The notes below the pieces were generated by a model. It saw only the letters and a program-made list of their open reading frames with translations, was not told where the DNA came from and made no database searches. From Hyphomonadaceae bacterium BRH_c29 (GTDB lineage Bacteria > Pseudomonadota > Alphaproteobacteria > Caulobacterales > Hyphomonadaceae), in the NCBI GenBank assembly GCA_000961695.1, contig LADW01000068.1, forward strand, positions 17,069 to 81,068: a stretch of DNA of 64,000 nucleotides, read 5' to 3'. The position numbers and the translations under genes were made by a program. Below, in pieces: positions 45,685 through 53,961 of the stretch (the stretch's first letter is position 1; the number at the start of each line of letters is the position of its first letter).

Positions 45685-46058
45685 CAGAAGCCAACTCCAC
45701 CGGCGTCGTCCTCGTCCGTCGCGATTGCAGGAACGGTGGATGGCCGGTCGCCACGCCTGCGATCGATCCGCTTGGGAAGCGCTTCCCTGTCCATAAGCAG
45801 GCCGGTGTCGTCCGATCCGGGGTCGAGCAAATCCGATATCCGGCTGAGTTCGCCGAGAACGAGACAGGCCATGGTCAGCGCGCCGATGCTGACCCCTTCA
45901 TCGCCTTTTTCGAGCCGGATAAGGGTGCTTTCCGAAACGCCAATCCGTTCGGCGAAATCCTTGAGGGAAATCCGCCGTTTCAGCCGGGCGGTCTTGAGGT
46001 TCGCGCCGAGTGACTTGAGCGCCCGCCGAGCGCTGAGAGATGCTATTCTAGTCGTCAT
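45684..46058 (-). CDS. HipB-type XRE antitoxin, module 2
   Basis: The 124-residue protein has a Cro/C1 helix-turn-helix at about residues 20-75 (RRISLKDFAERIGVSESTLI, then RLEKGDEGVSIGALTMACLV) and a polar C-terminus. It immediately precedes hipA, forming the usual antitoxin-toxin pair in which HipB represses the operon. An imperfect inverted repeat (GTCATAT arms at 46054-46060 and 46090-46096) overlaps its start codon and is a plausible operator. Confidence 0.87.
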   Translation of the reverse strand: MTTRIASLSARRALKSLGANLKTARLKRRISLKDFAERIGVSESTLIRLEKGDEGVSIGALTMACLVLGELSRISDLLDPGSDDTGLLMDREALPKRIDRRRGDRPSTVPAIATDEDDAGGVGF

Positions 46059-46321
46059 ATTTGAAAGCCAATATGTCTTTAATTTTCATATATGACAGTT
46101 AGTGTTTCTGGAGGCTTAATGCAAGGCAGCTCTTCCGGGGGCGCCAGAAGCGATTGCCAATCCAACGCCCGCAGGGCCGGCGTCCGCTCCGTGAATGGAT
46201 TGCGGAGGTTTTAGCAGCCAGCAGCAGATTGAGCTGTCCGCCCTGGGATAGACCTCTGATCCGGCTGATCAGGCTGCAGTTACAATGAGCAGTAAAAAAG
46301 CCGATGAAATTGCGGCGAATA

Positions 46322-47857
46322 TCAGGGACCGGACTGGGCGAGCACGCTCAATTGCCCCCTGTCCGCTGTGATTTTATTGCGCAGACCCAAAACGATCAGG
46401 ATCAGAGCCGTCATCACCCAGCCGATATTCACGGCGCCACCGGAGACTGTCATTGCATCGGAGTCGAAGCGGATAATATGCGCCACCGGAAGGACGAGAG
46501 TTGCCAAACCCGCAATCAGAGGTGCGATCCAATGGAGCCGCTGCTGCGGCACCCAGATGCCCCCAAGGCTGATGACGAGCAATCCGGTCCAGAAGACAGG
46601 CTCAGGAGGAATACGCCAGAGCATGTAAAGCGATGCTGCCATTGCGAGCATCGCAGGCGTGGCCCATACGAAACTTGTCCAGGCAGATTGTATTCCGGGA
46701 TGGTCGCGCCCACGTGAAGCAGCCTTTGCAAGCCAGATGTCGACACCGGTTGTGCAAATGAAGCTCAACCCGAGCCCCAGGGCGAGATAGATACACTTCA
46801 CCACAATGCCGCCAAACGCGCCGGCATGGACGCGGAACATGCTGGCAAGGACCTGTTTGCCTGCTTCGCCGTCGGCGTAGCCGTCCGTGCTCATCAGCCC
46901 ACCCGCGCTGTCGAAGCGATAGGTTTCACCGTAGATGAGCCGGTCGGGATGACCCGCAGCGATGGACAGTATTTCGTCGTCCGTTCCAAATTGGTTGAGC
47001 CCCACGTAAATCGGTGGATTGCCGGGTCGTTCGATTGCCAGGTTTTTCAATGCGCTCACAATGCGGGCTTCCGGTTCTCTGCCCGGTGCCGGACCTGCCC
47101 TATGCGCTTGCGCGGCGAGTGCCGCCGGGTCGCCATAGAGCGTGGCCATCGCCCGTCCGCTGTCGCCCGAGAACATGACCGGACCGGCAACCGCGATCGC
47201 GACCATGCCAAGCCCCATTACTGCGCCCGATATGGCTACCGCCAGATAAAAGGGCAGTCCCCAGACAGCAAGGCGGTTGTGAATGTCTACGCGGGAGAGC
47301 CTGCGGCTGCCGCCAAGGCGCAACATGAAAGCATCCCGGAATATACGCGGCAAGGCGAGCGCACCTCCGACGATCAGCGCAACAAGCAGAACACCCAATA
47401 TGCCGATGACAATGAAGCCGATCTGCCACGGCAGGTGCAGCGCGTAGTGAAGCTCGGTCAGGAAATGGGTGAGCTCATGTGCACCAGAGCCCGCATAGTC
47501 GCCGTTCTCATCGAACGCCAGAACATCCTCCTCATAGTCAACTATGAGACGCGGCATTTCCGGGCTGGGTGTTATGACGTACACATCGGTTGGCGAAGCA
47601 CCTTCTGCGGAGATGTGTTCCCGCGCAAAGGCGACGGCGCGGCCGACCGCTTCAGGCGAGGCATGGGTCATTTCGGGGATGCCCGGCTGTTCCCAGCGCT
47701 CAAACTCCGCGTAGAACACCGCGACTGTCCCGGTCAGGCAGACCAGATACATGACGGCAGCGAGCGTCAACCCCAGAAGCTTGTGTGCGAGCAGCTGCCC
47801 CTTGACGAATCCCGAGGGCACGCGCGGCCAGATCGGCTTTCCTGAACTCGGCGCCAT
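46322..47857 (-). CDS. PepSY-associated membrane protein
   Basis: The protein of about 511 residues has four or more membrane helices (LLGLTLAAVMYLVCLTGTVA, FIVIGILGVLLVALIVGGAL) and PepSY-type periplasmic segments; HxxxH-like pairs such as FLTELHYALHLPW are typical of siderophore-linked PepSY/PiuB reductases that release iron from imported complexes. The ATG at 47857 overlaps the previous stop by one nucleotide; an open frame extends to 48052. It is last in the receptor operon. Confidence 0.82.
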   Translation of the reverse strand: MAPSSGKPIWPRVPSGFVKGQLLAHKLLGLTLAAVMYLVCLTGTVAVFYAEFERWEQPGIPEMTHASPEAVGRAVAFAREHISAEGASPTDVYVITPSPEMPRLIVDYEEDVLAFDENGDYAGSGAHELTHFLTELHYALHLPWQIGFIVIGILGVLLVALIVGGALALPRIFRDAFMLRLGGSRRLSRVDIHNRLAVWGLPFYLAVAISGAVMGLGMVAIAVAGPVMFSGDSGRAMATLYGDPAALAAQAHRAGPAPGREPEARIVSALKNLAIERPGNPPIYVGLNQFGTDDEILSIAAGHPDRLIYGETYRFDSAGGLMSTDGYADGEAGKQVLASMFRVHAGAFGGIVVKCIYLALGLGLSFICTTGVDIWLAKAASRGRDHPGIQSAWTSFVWATPAMLAMAASLYMLWRIPPEPVFWTGLLVISLGGIWVPQQRLHWIAPLIAGLATLVLPVAHIIRFDSDAMTVSGGAVNIGWVMTALILIVLGLRNKITADRGQLSVLAQSGP

Positions 47858-48468
47858 CAGGCCACTCCCGCAGAAGGCAGAATAAGGATGCCGCCACCTA
47901 GCGCGACAGCTCCAAAACATGTCATCAGCGCCACCCGCCAGGGCCTCGCACTGGCGAGCAGCCAAAGCAGGCCAAGCGTCCACGCAATAATCAGTGCAAA
48001 GATACTGAAGCTTGCGCGGTTGACCGCAGAGCCCGGCATGAAAGCCTGCCATGCCGCCATCACAGCAATGGCGAATGCGGGAGCCACAATCAGCGATCCG
48101 ACCCAGCGGGCAATATTTCGGCTCAGCCGCCCCGGCGAGATGCCTTTGGTGTCAGAGCGCACGGCTTCCCGCGCCGCCTGATTTTTAGCAGTTCGTCCCT
48201 TGGTGGAGCCTTTGATGTCCGCCAGGCCATTCGGCAAGCACAAGAGCATTCCCGCGACCATTGGCGCGAGCATTGCGATGGCGAGACCGCGCTCCACCGA
48301 AACATTGAACAGCCACGGAAGGGCGCCAAGCAGCAAAAGCGCCCAGCCTGCAACCAGGCCTGTGGCGCCTGGCCCCGACCGTTTGCGCCAGTGCAGGTAG
48401 ATGAGTGCGATCCCTGCAACCTGACCGACGACTCCCAATGTCTGAAGTGTATATTCCATAATCGGCAT
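47857..48468 (-). CDS. Small membrane protein of an iron-uptake operon
   Basis: The 203-residue protein has about six hydrophobic helices (VGQVAGIALIYLHWR, GLVAGWALLLLGALPWLFN, FALIIAWTLGLLWLLASARP) and a Lys/Arg-rich loop near residue 95. I do not recognise a named family; similar small membrane proteins accompany PepSY proteins in siderophore loci. It is 8 bp after the receptor gene and overlaps the PepSY gene by one nucleotide. Confidence 0.7.
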   Translation of the reverse strand: MPIMEYTLQTLGVVGQVAGIALIYLHWRKRSGPGATGLVAGWALLLLGALPWLFNVSVERGLAIAMLAPMVAGMLLCLPNGLADIKGSTKGRTAKNQAAREAVRSDTKGISPGRLSRNIARWVGSLIVAPAFAIAVMAAWQAFMPGSAVNRASFSIFALIIAWTLGLLWLLASARPWRVALMTCFGAVALGGGILILPSAGVA

Positions 48469-48476
48469 CTTCTGGC

Positions 48477-50627
48477 CTAATACCGATAGGTCAGCGACAC
48501 TGTGTAGTTTCGTGGCGCACCGTAGCGATACTGGCTGAAATAGCTGATCTGGCTGTAATATGTCTCGTCAAACAGATTCTCGACATTGGCTTGCAGCGTT
48601 ATGTGATCGTTGAAATCATAGCGCGCCATCAGGTTCGCGAGCGTATAGGCATCCTGCTCGATCCTCGTTGGCTCGGACGTAACCGGATTGGTGGCATTGG
48701 AATAAATGTCGTCCTGCCAATTGAAGCCACCGCCAACAGTCAGGCCATCCAATGCGCCCTCGAATCCGTAAGTTGTGAACAGAGTCAGGCTCTTGCGCGG
48801 CTGGTCCGTATTCACATCATTGCCGTCCGCATCTTCGATTTCGAACTGATTATAGCCGAGACTCAGATTCCAGTTTTCGGTAACGCGGCCAAGGACTTCA
48901 AATTCAAAGCCCTGACTGGTGGCACCCTCAGAGGCGCGATAGGCCTGTTCAGGTGGTGCACTGTTGGCGACAACCCCACCGGTTGGTTGGCCGAGTCCGT
49001 CCTGCTGTATGCTGAAAACGGCGAAAGAGGTTTGCAGTGCGTCCTGGAAGTAGGAACTCTTGAGACCGATTTCATAGGCATTGCCATAGATGGGATCCAA
49101 CGTTGCGCCCGATTCCGTACGAAGGTTTTGAGGCTGGAATATTTCTGTGTAGCTCGCATATAAACGATGGTTGGACGTAAGATCATACAGCACACCCAGA
49201 TATGGAATAACGACGTCGTCTGCACTGTATTCCTGAGTCACGCCATACTCTGTGCCTGTGCGCTCCCATGAGGAAACACGGGCACCCGCGACAATGTTCA
49301 GAGCATCTGTGGCGTTGATACGTGTCGCAGCAAAGAAGCCGTTTTGCTCGGTACTGATATCCTGGTCATGCGTGCCGACACTCGAAAATTCAGGACGCGG
49401 GAAATTGCCGTCCCAATCGTAGAGGCTGGTAGCCGGAAGGTAGGCATTCGGACCCGACGCAGCATAGGCGTAAGTGTCGGCATCCTGGACGCTGTGGAGC
49501 GCTCCCACTGTAAATTCATGATCGCGTCCGAACAGCGTGTAGTCGCCGCTCAGATGCAGGTCGAAGCTGTCCTGAATACTCTCGCCGTCACTCTTGTACG
49601 GCCATGTCGAAAGCCCGGCGCCGCTGGCTTCATTGATCGTGCCATAGAGATAAAGAAGTTCGGTATCGGCGCTGTTGATCAGGCGGTTGTAATTGAATTG
49701 CAGATCCCAGCCATTGGAGAATTCATGATCCACATTGACGAAATAGTTTGTGTTCACCGTATCCCAATAGGCCCAGTTCGCCGACGTGCTTTGCGAGCGC
49801 GACAGGTCGGTGAAGCTGCCGTCGTCGTAGAAGGTCGGCAAGGCGCCCCAGAGGGGCGCTGTCGGATTGTTCTTCTGCTGGCTGGCGCCGGCGCGGACGA
49901 GGGATGAGTCGCCCAGGTCGGCTTCAATAACGCCGTAAAAGACCTGTTTGTCGGAATCGAACAAGTCGATATAGGACTCGCCTTCTTCATATTTCGCGAC
50001 GAAACGTCCGCGAATGGTGCCGCTTTCGTTCAGCGGCGACGCGATGTCTGCAGCAATCTGCCGGTTTTCCCAGCTCCCGAAAGAGCCGGTGACAGAGGCT
50101 TCCAGTTCGCGCGCATCAGCATGTTTTCTGACAAGGTTGATCGAGGCGGAAGGGTCACCAGCGCCGGTCAGCAGACCGGTTGCGCCGCGCACCAGTTCGA
50201 CGCGCTCATAGATCGAAACGTCGGCCAGCGTTTCTGCAGAGTCCCCGGCGAGGCTCCAGGACAAAGGCACACCATCAATCTGATAATTGGTGACTTCAAA
50301 GCCCCGTGCATTGAATACATTGCGTACATCATCGACCTCGACGATCGACACGCCTGCTGTGTTGCGCACCACGTCAGCGATTGTTTCGAGATTCTGGTCT
50401 TCGATACGTTGTTGCGTGACAACAGTCACTGACTGCGGCGTTTCCCGCACGGTCAACCCAAGACCTGTGGCCGTATCGATCTCCTGATCAACCGTATAGC
50501 GGCCGATGACCACCACGGTGTCGAGCTCGGTCGTTTCTTCGTCCTGGACCTGCGCATACGCCGGCATCGACAGGCACACCACCGCGCCGCTCGCTATCAG
50601 CAAGCTCTTCAAACTCATATTACCCAT
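48477..50627 (-). CDS. TonB-dependent siderophore receptor
   Basis: This outer-membrane receptor of about 716 residues has a signal peptide (SLLIASGAVVCLSMPAYAQ), a TonB box region (ELDTVVVIGRY), a plug (RETPQSVTVVTQQRIEDQNL, IDGVPLSW, VELVRGATGLL) of the ferrichrome/FpvA type and a barrel ending in the YRY Tyr. No STN domain. The ATG at 50627 has GGAGA 9 nt upstream; a second ATG is at 50618. A Fur box lies about 40 bp upstream, so it should be induced by iron starvation. Confidence 0.92.
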   Translation of the reverse strand: MGNMSLKSLLIASGAVVCLSMPAYAQVQDEETTELDTVVVIGRYTVDQEIDTATGLGLTVRETPQSVTVVTQQRIEDQNLETIADVVRNTAGVSIVEVDDVRNVFNARGFEVTNYQIDGVPLSWSLAGDSAETLADVSIYERVELVRGATGLLTGAGDPSASINLVRKHADARELEASVTGSFGSWENRQIAADIASPLNESGTIRGRFVAKYEEGESYIDLFDSDKQVFYGVIEADLGDSSLVRAGASQQKNNPTAPLWGALPTFYDDGSFTDLSRSQSTSANWAYWDTVNTNYFVNVDHEFSNGWDLQFNYNRLINSADTELLYLYGTINEASGAGLSTWPYKSDGESIQDSFDLHLSGDYTLFGRDHEFTVGALHSVQDADTYAYAASGPNAYLPATSLYDWDGNFPRPEFSSVGTHDQDISTEQNGFFAATRINATDALNIVAGARVSSWERTGTEYGVTQEYSADDVVIPYLGVLYDLTSNHRLYASYTEIFQPQNLRTESGATLDPIYGNAYEIGLKSSYFQDALQTSFAVFSIQQDGLGQPTGGVVANSAPPEQAYRASEGATSQGFEFEVLGRVTENWNLSLGYNQFEIEDADGNDVNTDQPRKSLTLFTTYGFEGALDGLTVGGGFNWQDDIYSNATNPVTSEPTRIEQDAYTLANLMARYDFNDHITLQANVENLFDETYYSQISYFSQYRYGAPRNYTVSLTYRY

Positions 50628-50668
50628 ATTAGCCAATCTCCTGAACCACCCCGCGATGGCATTTTGCG

Positions 50669-50690
50669 AATGAGAATAGCTCTCATTATC
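50669..50690 (-). promoter_or_regulatory. Candidate Fur box
   Basis: On the minus strand the sequence reads GATAATGAGAGCTATTCTCA, close to the Fur consensus GATAATGATAATCATTATC. It lies 42 bp upstream of the siderophore receptor start, in the promoter zone of the receptor/PepSY operon. Confidence 0.75.
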
Positions 50691-50781
50691 AGAACGAGGC
50701 GGCAGTGCAAGTATGCGCTTCAGGCAAACTGCGGAGATGGGGCTGTCAGACAGGTGGTGCCAGACCAATGCGGCCCCGCAC

Positions 50782-50960
50782 CTACCGTATGTCCGGGGAA
50801 AGCGTGATCTCGAATACTGATCGCGCACGGTCGCGGCGGTATGTAACGTTGCCGCCATGGGCCCGGGATATCCCGCGAACGACAGACAGGCCGAGACCTG
50901 AGCCATCGGCGGATCGCCCGCCGCGGACGAACTGGCGGAAGGCGTCCTCTTCGAATCCGT
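50782..50960 (-). pseudogene. Sensor histidine kinase, C-terminal fragment
   Basis: About 60 codons read GFEEDAFRQFVRGGRSADGS, GLGLSVVRGISRAHGGNVTY, then RSVFEITLSPDIR and a stop. This is the end of a HATPase_c domain with the G-x-G-L-G ATP lid. The rest of the kinase is missing; the fragment is preceded by a 36-bp piece of hipA-like sequence and then by a response-regulator fragment. Confidence 0.75.
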
Positions 50961-50996
50961 GAGGAAGTCCGGATTGTACTGGAATACGCCGAGCCG
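50961..50996 (-). repeat. Inverted 36-bp copy of hipA sequence
   Basis: These 36 bases are the exact reverse complement of 51970-52005, inside the third hipA gene (codons for LGVFQYNPDFL). The copy forms the junction between the response-regulator and kinase fragments. A single-step explanation is a templated deletion-insertion using the nearby hipA. Confidence 0.85.
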
Positions 50997-51268
50997 ACGC
51001 CCCTCACCCCTTCGGGCATATTGGGGGCGCCCGCCTGCTGCAGCTTCCGCCTCAGCTTGCTGACGTGGCTGTCCACCGTGCGGTCCAGTGCGTCCGACCC
51101 GGGCATACAGGCATCGACGAGTTCGCCGCGCGCGAACACCCGCGTCGGGCTGCGCGCCATGTGTGCCAGCAGGCGAAATTCGGTGAGCGTCAGCGCGATG
51201 TCCTGGTCGCCGACACGCACGATATGGCCGGCCGTGTCGATTTCGACTGGTCCGACGCGCAGCACGCC
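50994..51268 (-). pseudogene. OmpR-type response regulator, DNA-binding domain fragment
   Basis: The frame encodes VLRVGPVEIDTAGHIVRVGD, LTLTEFRLLAHMARSPTRVF and a recognition helix DRTVDSHVSKLRRKL, ending GVRGVG: a winged-helix domain without its receiver. The receiver side is lost exactly at a 45-bp direct repeat (51270-51314). Any protein started upstream would carry a bare DNA-binding domain with a frameshifted tail, so it is probably non-functional. Confidence 0.75.
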
Positions 51269-51269
51269 G

Positions 51270-51314
51270 CTGGATTTTAACGCCAGGGCCGGACCACCAG
51301 AGCCAAGCATTTCA
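51270..51314. repeat. 45-bp direct repeat, left copy
   Basis: It starts CTGGATTTTAACGCCAGGGC. A second copy at 53250-53294 differs at two positions by eye. The pair brackets the hipBA module 3 at a distance of exactly 1980 bp. CTGG/CCAG arms around ATTTTAACG give each copy a small dyad. Confidence 0.85.
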
Positions 51315-51445
51315 GCCCAGGCTACGAGTGAACTCATGGTGTTCGATAGCGGTTTCCCGTTTCGCGCCTAAATCGCCGCTGGCTATCCCATATTTTATTC
51401 GGTCTTATCTTGCCGCTTATTTGCGAAATCTGCCGTCAATCAGCT

Positions 51446-51510
51446 ATATATGGCCGATTAGACGTAAGTGCGTGTTGCGCATTCACTATCCGGACATATA
51501 TTGCCGATAA
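51446..51510 (+). promoter_or_regulatory. Paired direct-repeat sites upstream of hipB module 3
   Basis: ATATATGGCCGATTA at 51446-51460 and ATATATTGCCGATAA at 51496-51510 are near-identical 15-mers 50 bp apart, upstream of the hipB start at 51540. They are plausible HipB binding sites of a different sequence class from the other modules. Confidence 0.45.
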
Positions 51511-51539
51511 AGTCCAATTTGTTGGAAAAACGGCCACAT

Positions 51540-51908
51540 ATGACCTATTCTATCGACTTCTCGGTTGCAACCAGCGAACAGATCGAGCGCGCCCTGTGCG
51601 AACGCCTTGAGGCCTTGCGGCTTACCCAGAACAGAACGCAAGCCGATCTCGCAGCTGAAGCCGGCATCGGCGTCCGGACCTTGCGTCGGCTCGAAAAGGG
51701 CGACGGTGTGGCCTTTGATACCCTGATACGCGTCATGATCGCTCTTGGGTTGCAGGATCAACTGTCGTCCTTCCTGCCCGATCCATCCGTCCGTCCAATG
51801 GAGCGGCTGGGCGCCAGCCGTCAGGAGCGCCAGCGCGCGCGCCCGGCAACGTCCCGCCCGTCCCCGGCGGGCGCCTGGACCTGGGGCGACGAGACAGACG
51901 ATGGTTGA
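51540..51908 (+). CDS. HipB-type XRE antitoxin, module 3
   Basis: The 122-residue protein has a Cro/C1 helix-turn-helix (LRLTQNRTQADLAAEAGIGV, then RTLRRLEKGDGVAFDTLIRV) and a Pro/Arg-rich C-terminus. The ATG at 51540 is preferred to the longer frame from 51468. It overlaps hipA by 8 nt, so the two are translationally coupled. Confidence 0.87.
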   Translation: MTYSIDFSVATSEQIERALCERLEALRLTQNRTQADLAAEAGIGVRTLRRLEKGDGVAFDTLIRVMIALGLQDQLSSFLPDPSVRPMERLGASRQERQRARPATSRPSPAGAWTWGDETDDG

Positions 51909-53211
51909 TACTGCCAGAATCGAATTGTGGGGAACAATCATTGGCGCTGTCACCTGGGTGGCGGACCGCCGGCTCGGCGTATTCCAGTACAATCCGGACT
52001 TCCTCCAAAGCGGAATTGAAGTTTCGCCCCTGGTGATGCCATTGCGCGAAGCCCCCTACGAATTCCCAGGGCTTGCCTGGACAACCTTCAAAGGCCTGCC
52101 CGGGCTGCTTGCCGACGCCCTGCCTGACAAGTTCGGCAATGCCATCATCGATGAATGGCTGGCTTCGGAAGGCCGGTCCCGGGACGACTTCCATCCCGTG
52201 GAGCGCCTTTGCTATATCGGCACACGCGGCATGGGCGCACTGGAATTCCAGCCTTCTCACAGCGCCCCCCCGACAGCATCGCAGGATGTCGACATTGAAC
52301 GCCTCGTGGCGCTGTCAAGCCGTGTCCTGACCGAACGTGAAAACCTGGGTGGGGTCTTCCGTGGCAATGAGAATGACCGGAAGGTTATCGAGAATATCCT
52401 GCGGGTCGGAACGTCCGCTGGTGGCGCACGGGCCAAGGCGATCCTGGCCTGGAATCCCGCGACCGGCGCATTCCGGTCTGGACAAGTCGAGGCCGGAAGC
52501 GGTTTCGAGTACTGGCTGATGAAGTTCGACGGCGTTTCCAACAACAAGGATCGCGAACTCGCCGATCCCAAAGGGTTCGGCAAGATCGAATACGCCTATT
52601 ACCTAATGGCCGGCGCTGCCGGAATTGAAATGGCGCCATGCCGGCTCCATCATGAAGGTGGCCGCAGCCATTTCATGACCAGGCGCTTTGACCGGACGCC
52701 CACAGGCGCCAAAATTCACATGCAATCGCTCGGTGCCCTGGCGCACTATGATTACAATCAGGCGGGCAGCTATTCATACGAGCAGGCCCTTCAGGCCATG
52801 AAACGCCTCAACCTGCCGCGTACCGAACTTGAGCAGCAGGTCCTTCGCACCTACTTCAACATCATCGCACGCAATCAGGATGATCATGTAAAGAACATCG
52901 CCTACCTGATGAACCGTCGGGGCGACTGGTCTCTCTCACCTGCCTTCGACGTGTCCTATGCCTGGACCGAAGATGGTGCCTGGACAAACCAGCACCAGAT
53001 GAGCGTGAACCAAAAGCGGGACGAATTTGAACCAGAAGACCTTATCGCCTTTGCCGGCAAGGCGGGCATTAAACCCGCCAAGGCAAATGACCTTATCTCT
53101 CAGGTCTCTCAAGCTGTTCGAAACTGGCAGACATTCGCGAGCGAAGCCGGCGTAGATCCGATTGTTGCCACGGCCGTTGCAAGCAAACACCGGCTCTATC
53201 TGGACCGATAA
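51901..53211 (+). CDS. HipA-family kinase toxin, module 3
   Basis: The 436-residue kinase begins MVDTARIELWGTIIGAVTWV. The Ser loop is GTSAGGARAKAILAW, the catalytic Asp in RNQDDHVKNIAYL and the metal Asp in LSPAFDVSYAW, with the EFWLMKFDG-type ATP strand reading YWLMKFDGVSNNKD. The longer N-terminal frame from 51745 overlaps hipB and is rejected. The module is bounded by direct repeats, and part of it is copied inverted at 50961-50996. It appears intact. Confidence 0.9.
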   Translation: MVDTARIELWGTIIGAVTWVADRRLGVFQYNPDFLQSGIEVSPLVMPLREAPYEFPGLAWTTFKGLPGLLADALPDKFGNAIIDEWLASEGRSRDDFHPVERLCYIGTRGMGALEFQPSHSAPPTASQDVDIERLVALSSRVLTERENLGGVFRGNENDRKVIENILRVGTSAGGARAKAILAWNPATGAFRSGQVEAGSGFEYWLMKFDGVSNNKDRELADPKGFGKIEYAYYLMAGAAGIEMAPCRLHHEGGRSHFMTRRFDRTPTGAKIHMQSLGALAHYDYNQAGSYSYEQALQAMKRLNLPRTELEQQVLRTYFNIIARNQDDHVKNIAYLMNRRGDWSLSPAFDVSYAWTEDGAWTNQHQMSVNQKRDEFEPEDLIAFAGKAGIKPAKANDLISQVSQAVRNWQTFASEAGVDPIVATAVASKHRLYLDR

Positions 53212-53249
53212 CTCAAGCTTGCGCCATGGTGACCAGGTCCAACTTGCCC

Positions 53250-53294
53250 CTGGATTTTAACGCCAGGGCCGGACCACCAGACCCAAGCACTTCA
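53250..53294. repeat. 45-bp direct repeat, right copy
   Basis: This is the partner of 51270-51314 with two differences by eye, beginning CTGGATTTTAACGCCAGGGC. It lies 39 bp after the hipA stop of module 3. The sequence to its right does not continue the response-regulator gene, so the repeat is not a simple target-site duplication within that gene. Confidence 0.85.
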
Positions 53295-53477
53295 TTAGAA
53301 AACGCGGGGCTATTCAACCAGCCTTACCGGCTCTGGCGTCAAAGAACTGATGCGTATGACGACAACTTTGCGCACCCGCCAGACTGGGTGGAAAGGGTCA
53401 ACACAACTTTATTCCGAAGCTTTGACCAGCTGTATGATGAGTGGAGCCCTGTACGACACAAGGCTCACGCGTTAGAA

Positions 53478-53532
53478 AATTGGTTCTTCTATGGCCCATA
53501 CGCAACCCATATGGGCCATAGAAGAACCAATT
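53478..53532 (+). promoter_or_regulatory. Large perfect palindrome with HipB operator core, site 1
   Basis: Perfect 23-bp arms (left arm 53478-53500, right arm 53510-53532) flank 9 nt. The core GCCCATA-N9-TATGGGC recurs at site 2 downstream. The promoter of hipB module 4 begins 2 bp after the right arm. It can form a very stable hairpin and can also act as a repressor site. Confidence 0.8.
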
Positions 53533-53533
53533 C

Positions 53534-53561
53534 TTGACATTCCGCTCAAAATCCGGATAAT
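53534..53561 (+). promoter_or_regulatory. Promoter of hipBA module 4
   Basis: TTGACA at 53534-53539 and GATAAT at 53556-53561 are separated by 16 bp, a near-consensus sigma-70 promoter. It is placed exactly between the two GCCCATA-N9-TATGGGC sites, so repressor bound to both would loop over or block it. Confidence 0.75.
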
Positions 53562-53573
53562 GGTTTATAGATA

Positions 53574-53596
53574 GCCCATATCATGGCGGTATGGGC
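53574..53596 (+). promoter_or_regulatory. HipB operator core, site 2
   Basis: GCCCATA-N9-TATGGGC, the same arms and spacer length as site 1 with its centre 80 bp downstream. It lies between the -10 box and the hipB start at 53620. Confidence 0.75.
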
Positions 53597-53619
53597 GATA
53601 GATAGACCAAGTTGAGCCG

Positions 53620-53961
53620 ATGGCCCGTATCAAGAACAGAACCTATTCCCGGCATACAAGCGAAGCGCTAATCCTGCTTGGCAAACTCATCCGGCTCGCC
53701 CGCGACGAACGCGGACTGACGGCGGAAGAACTGGCCGAGCGAACCGGCATATCGCGCGGCACGCTCCGGCGCATCGAAAACGGTGACCCCAAAGTCGAGG
53801 CCGGCATTATGTTCGAGGCCGCAACCCTTGTGGGAGTTAATCTCTTCGATGCCGACAACGGACGGCTCTCAGGCAAGATCGCCCGCATTGACGACAAGCT
53901 CGCGCTAATGCCCAAGGCCATCCACAAACCCTCCCGCAAAGGCGTGAAAGATGAGTTCTGA
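53620..53961 (+). CDS. HipB-type XRE antitoxin, module 4
   Basis: The 113-residue protein has a Cro/C1 helix-turn-helix (RDERGLTAEELAERTGISRG, then TLRRIENGDPKVEAGIMFEA) and a basic C-terminus. It overlaps hipA by 11 nt. Two operator cores and a strong promoter lie upstream, the clearest regulatory layout of the four hip modules. Confidence 0.88.
   Translation: MARIKNRTYSRHTSEALILLGKLIRLARDERGLTAEELAERTGISRGTLRRIENGDPKVEAGIMFEAATLVGVNLFDADNGRLSGKIARIDDKLALMPKAIHKPSRKGVKDEF

Noticed and set aside
50628..50906. N-terminal extension of the siderophore receptor to 50906
   Set aside because: It would run across the Fur box and into the kinase fragment; the signal peptide and ribosome site support starts at 50627 or 50618.
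51270..53294. Integron attC sites as an explanation of the direct repeats
   Set aside because: The arms do not fit the R'' and R' attC box consensus and no integrase is present.
53226..53537. Plus-strand frame of 103 codons between hip modules 3 and 4
   Set aside because: It spans a direct repeat copy and the large palindrome, has no ribosome site, and no protein-like pattern.
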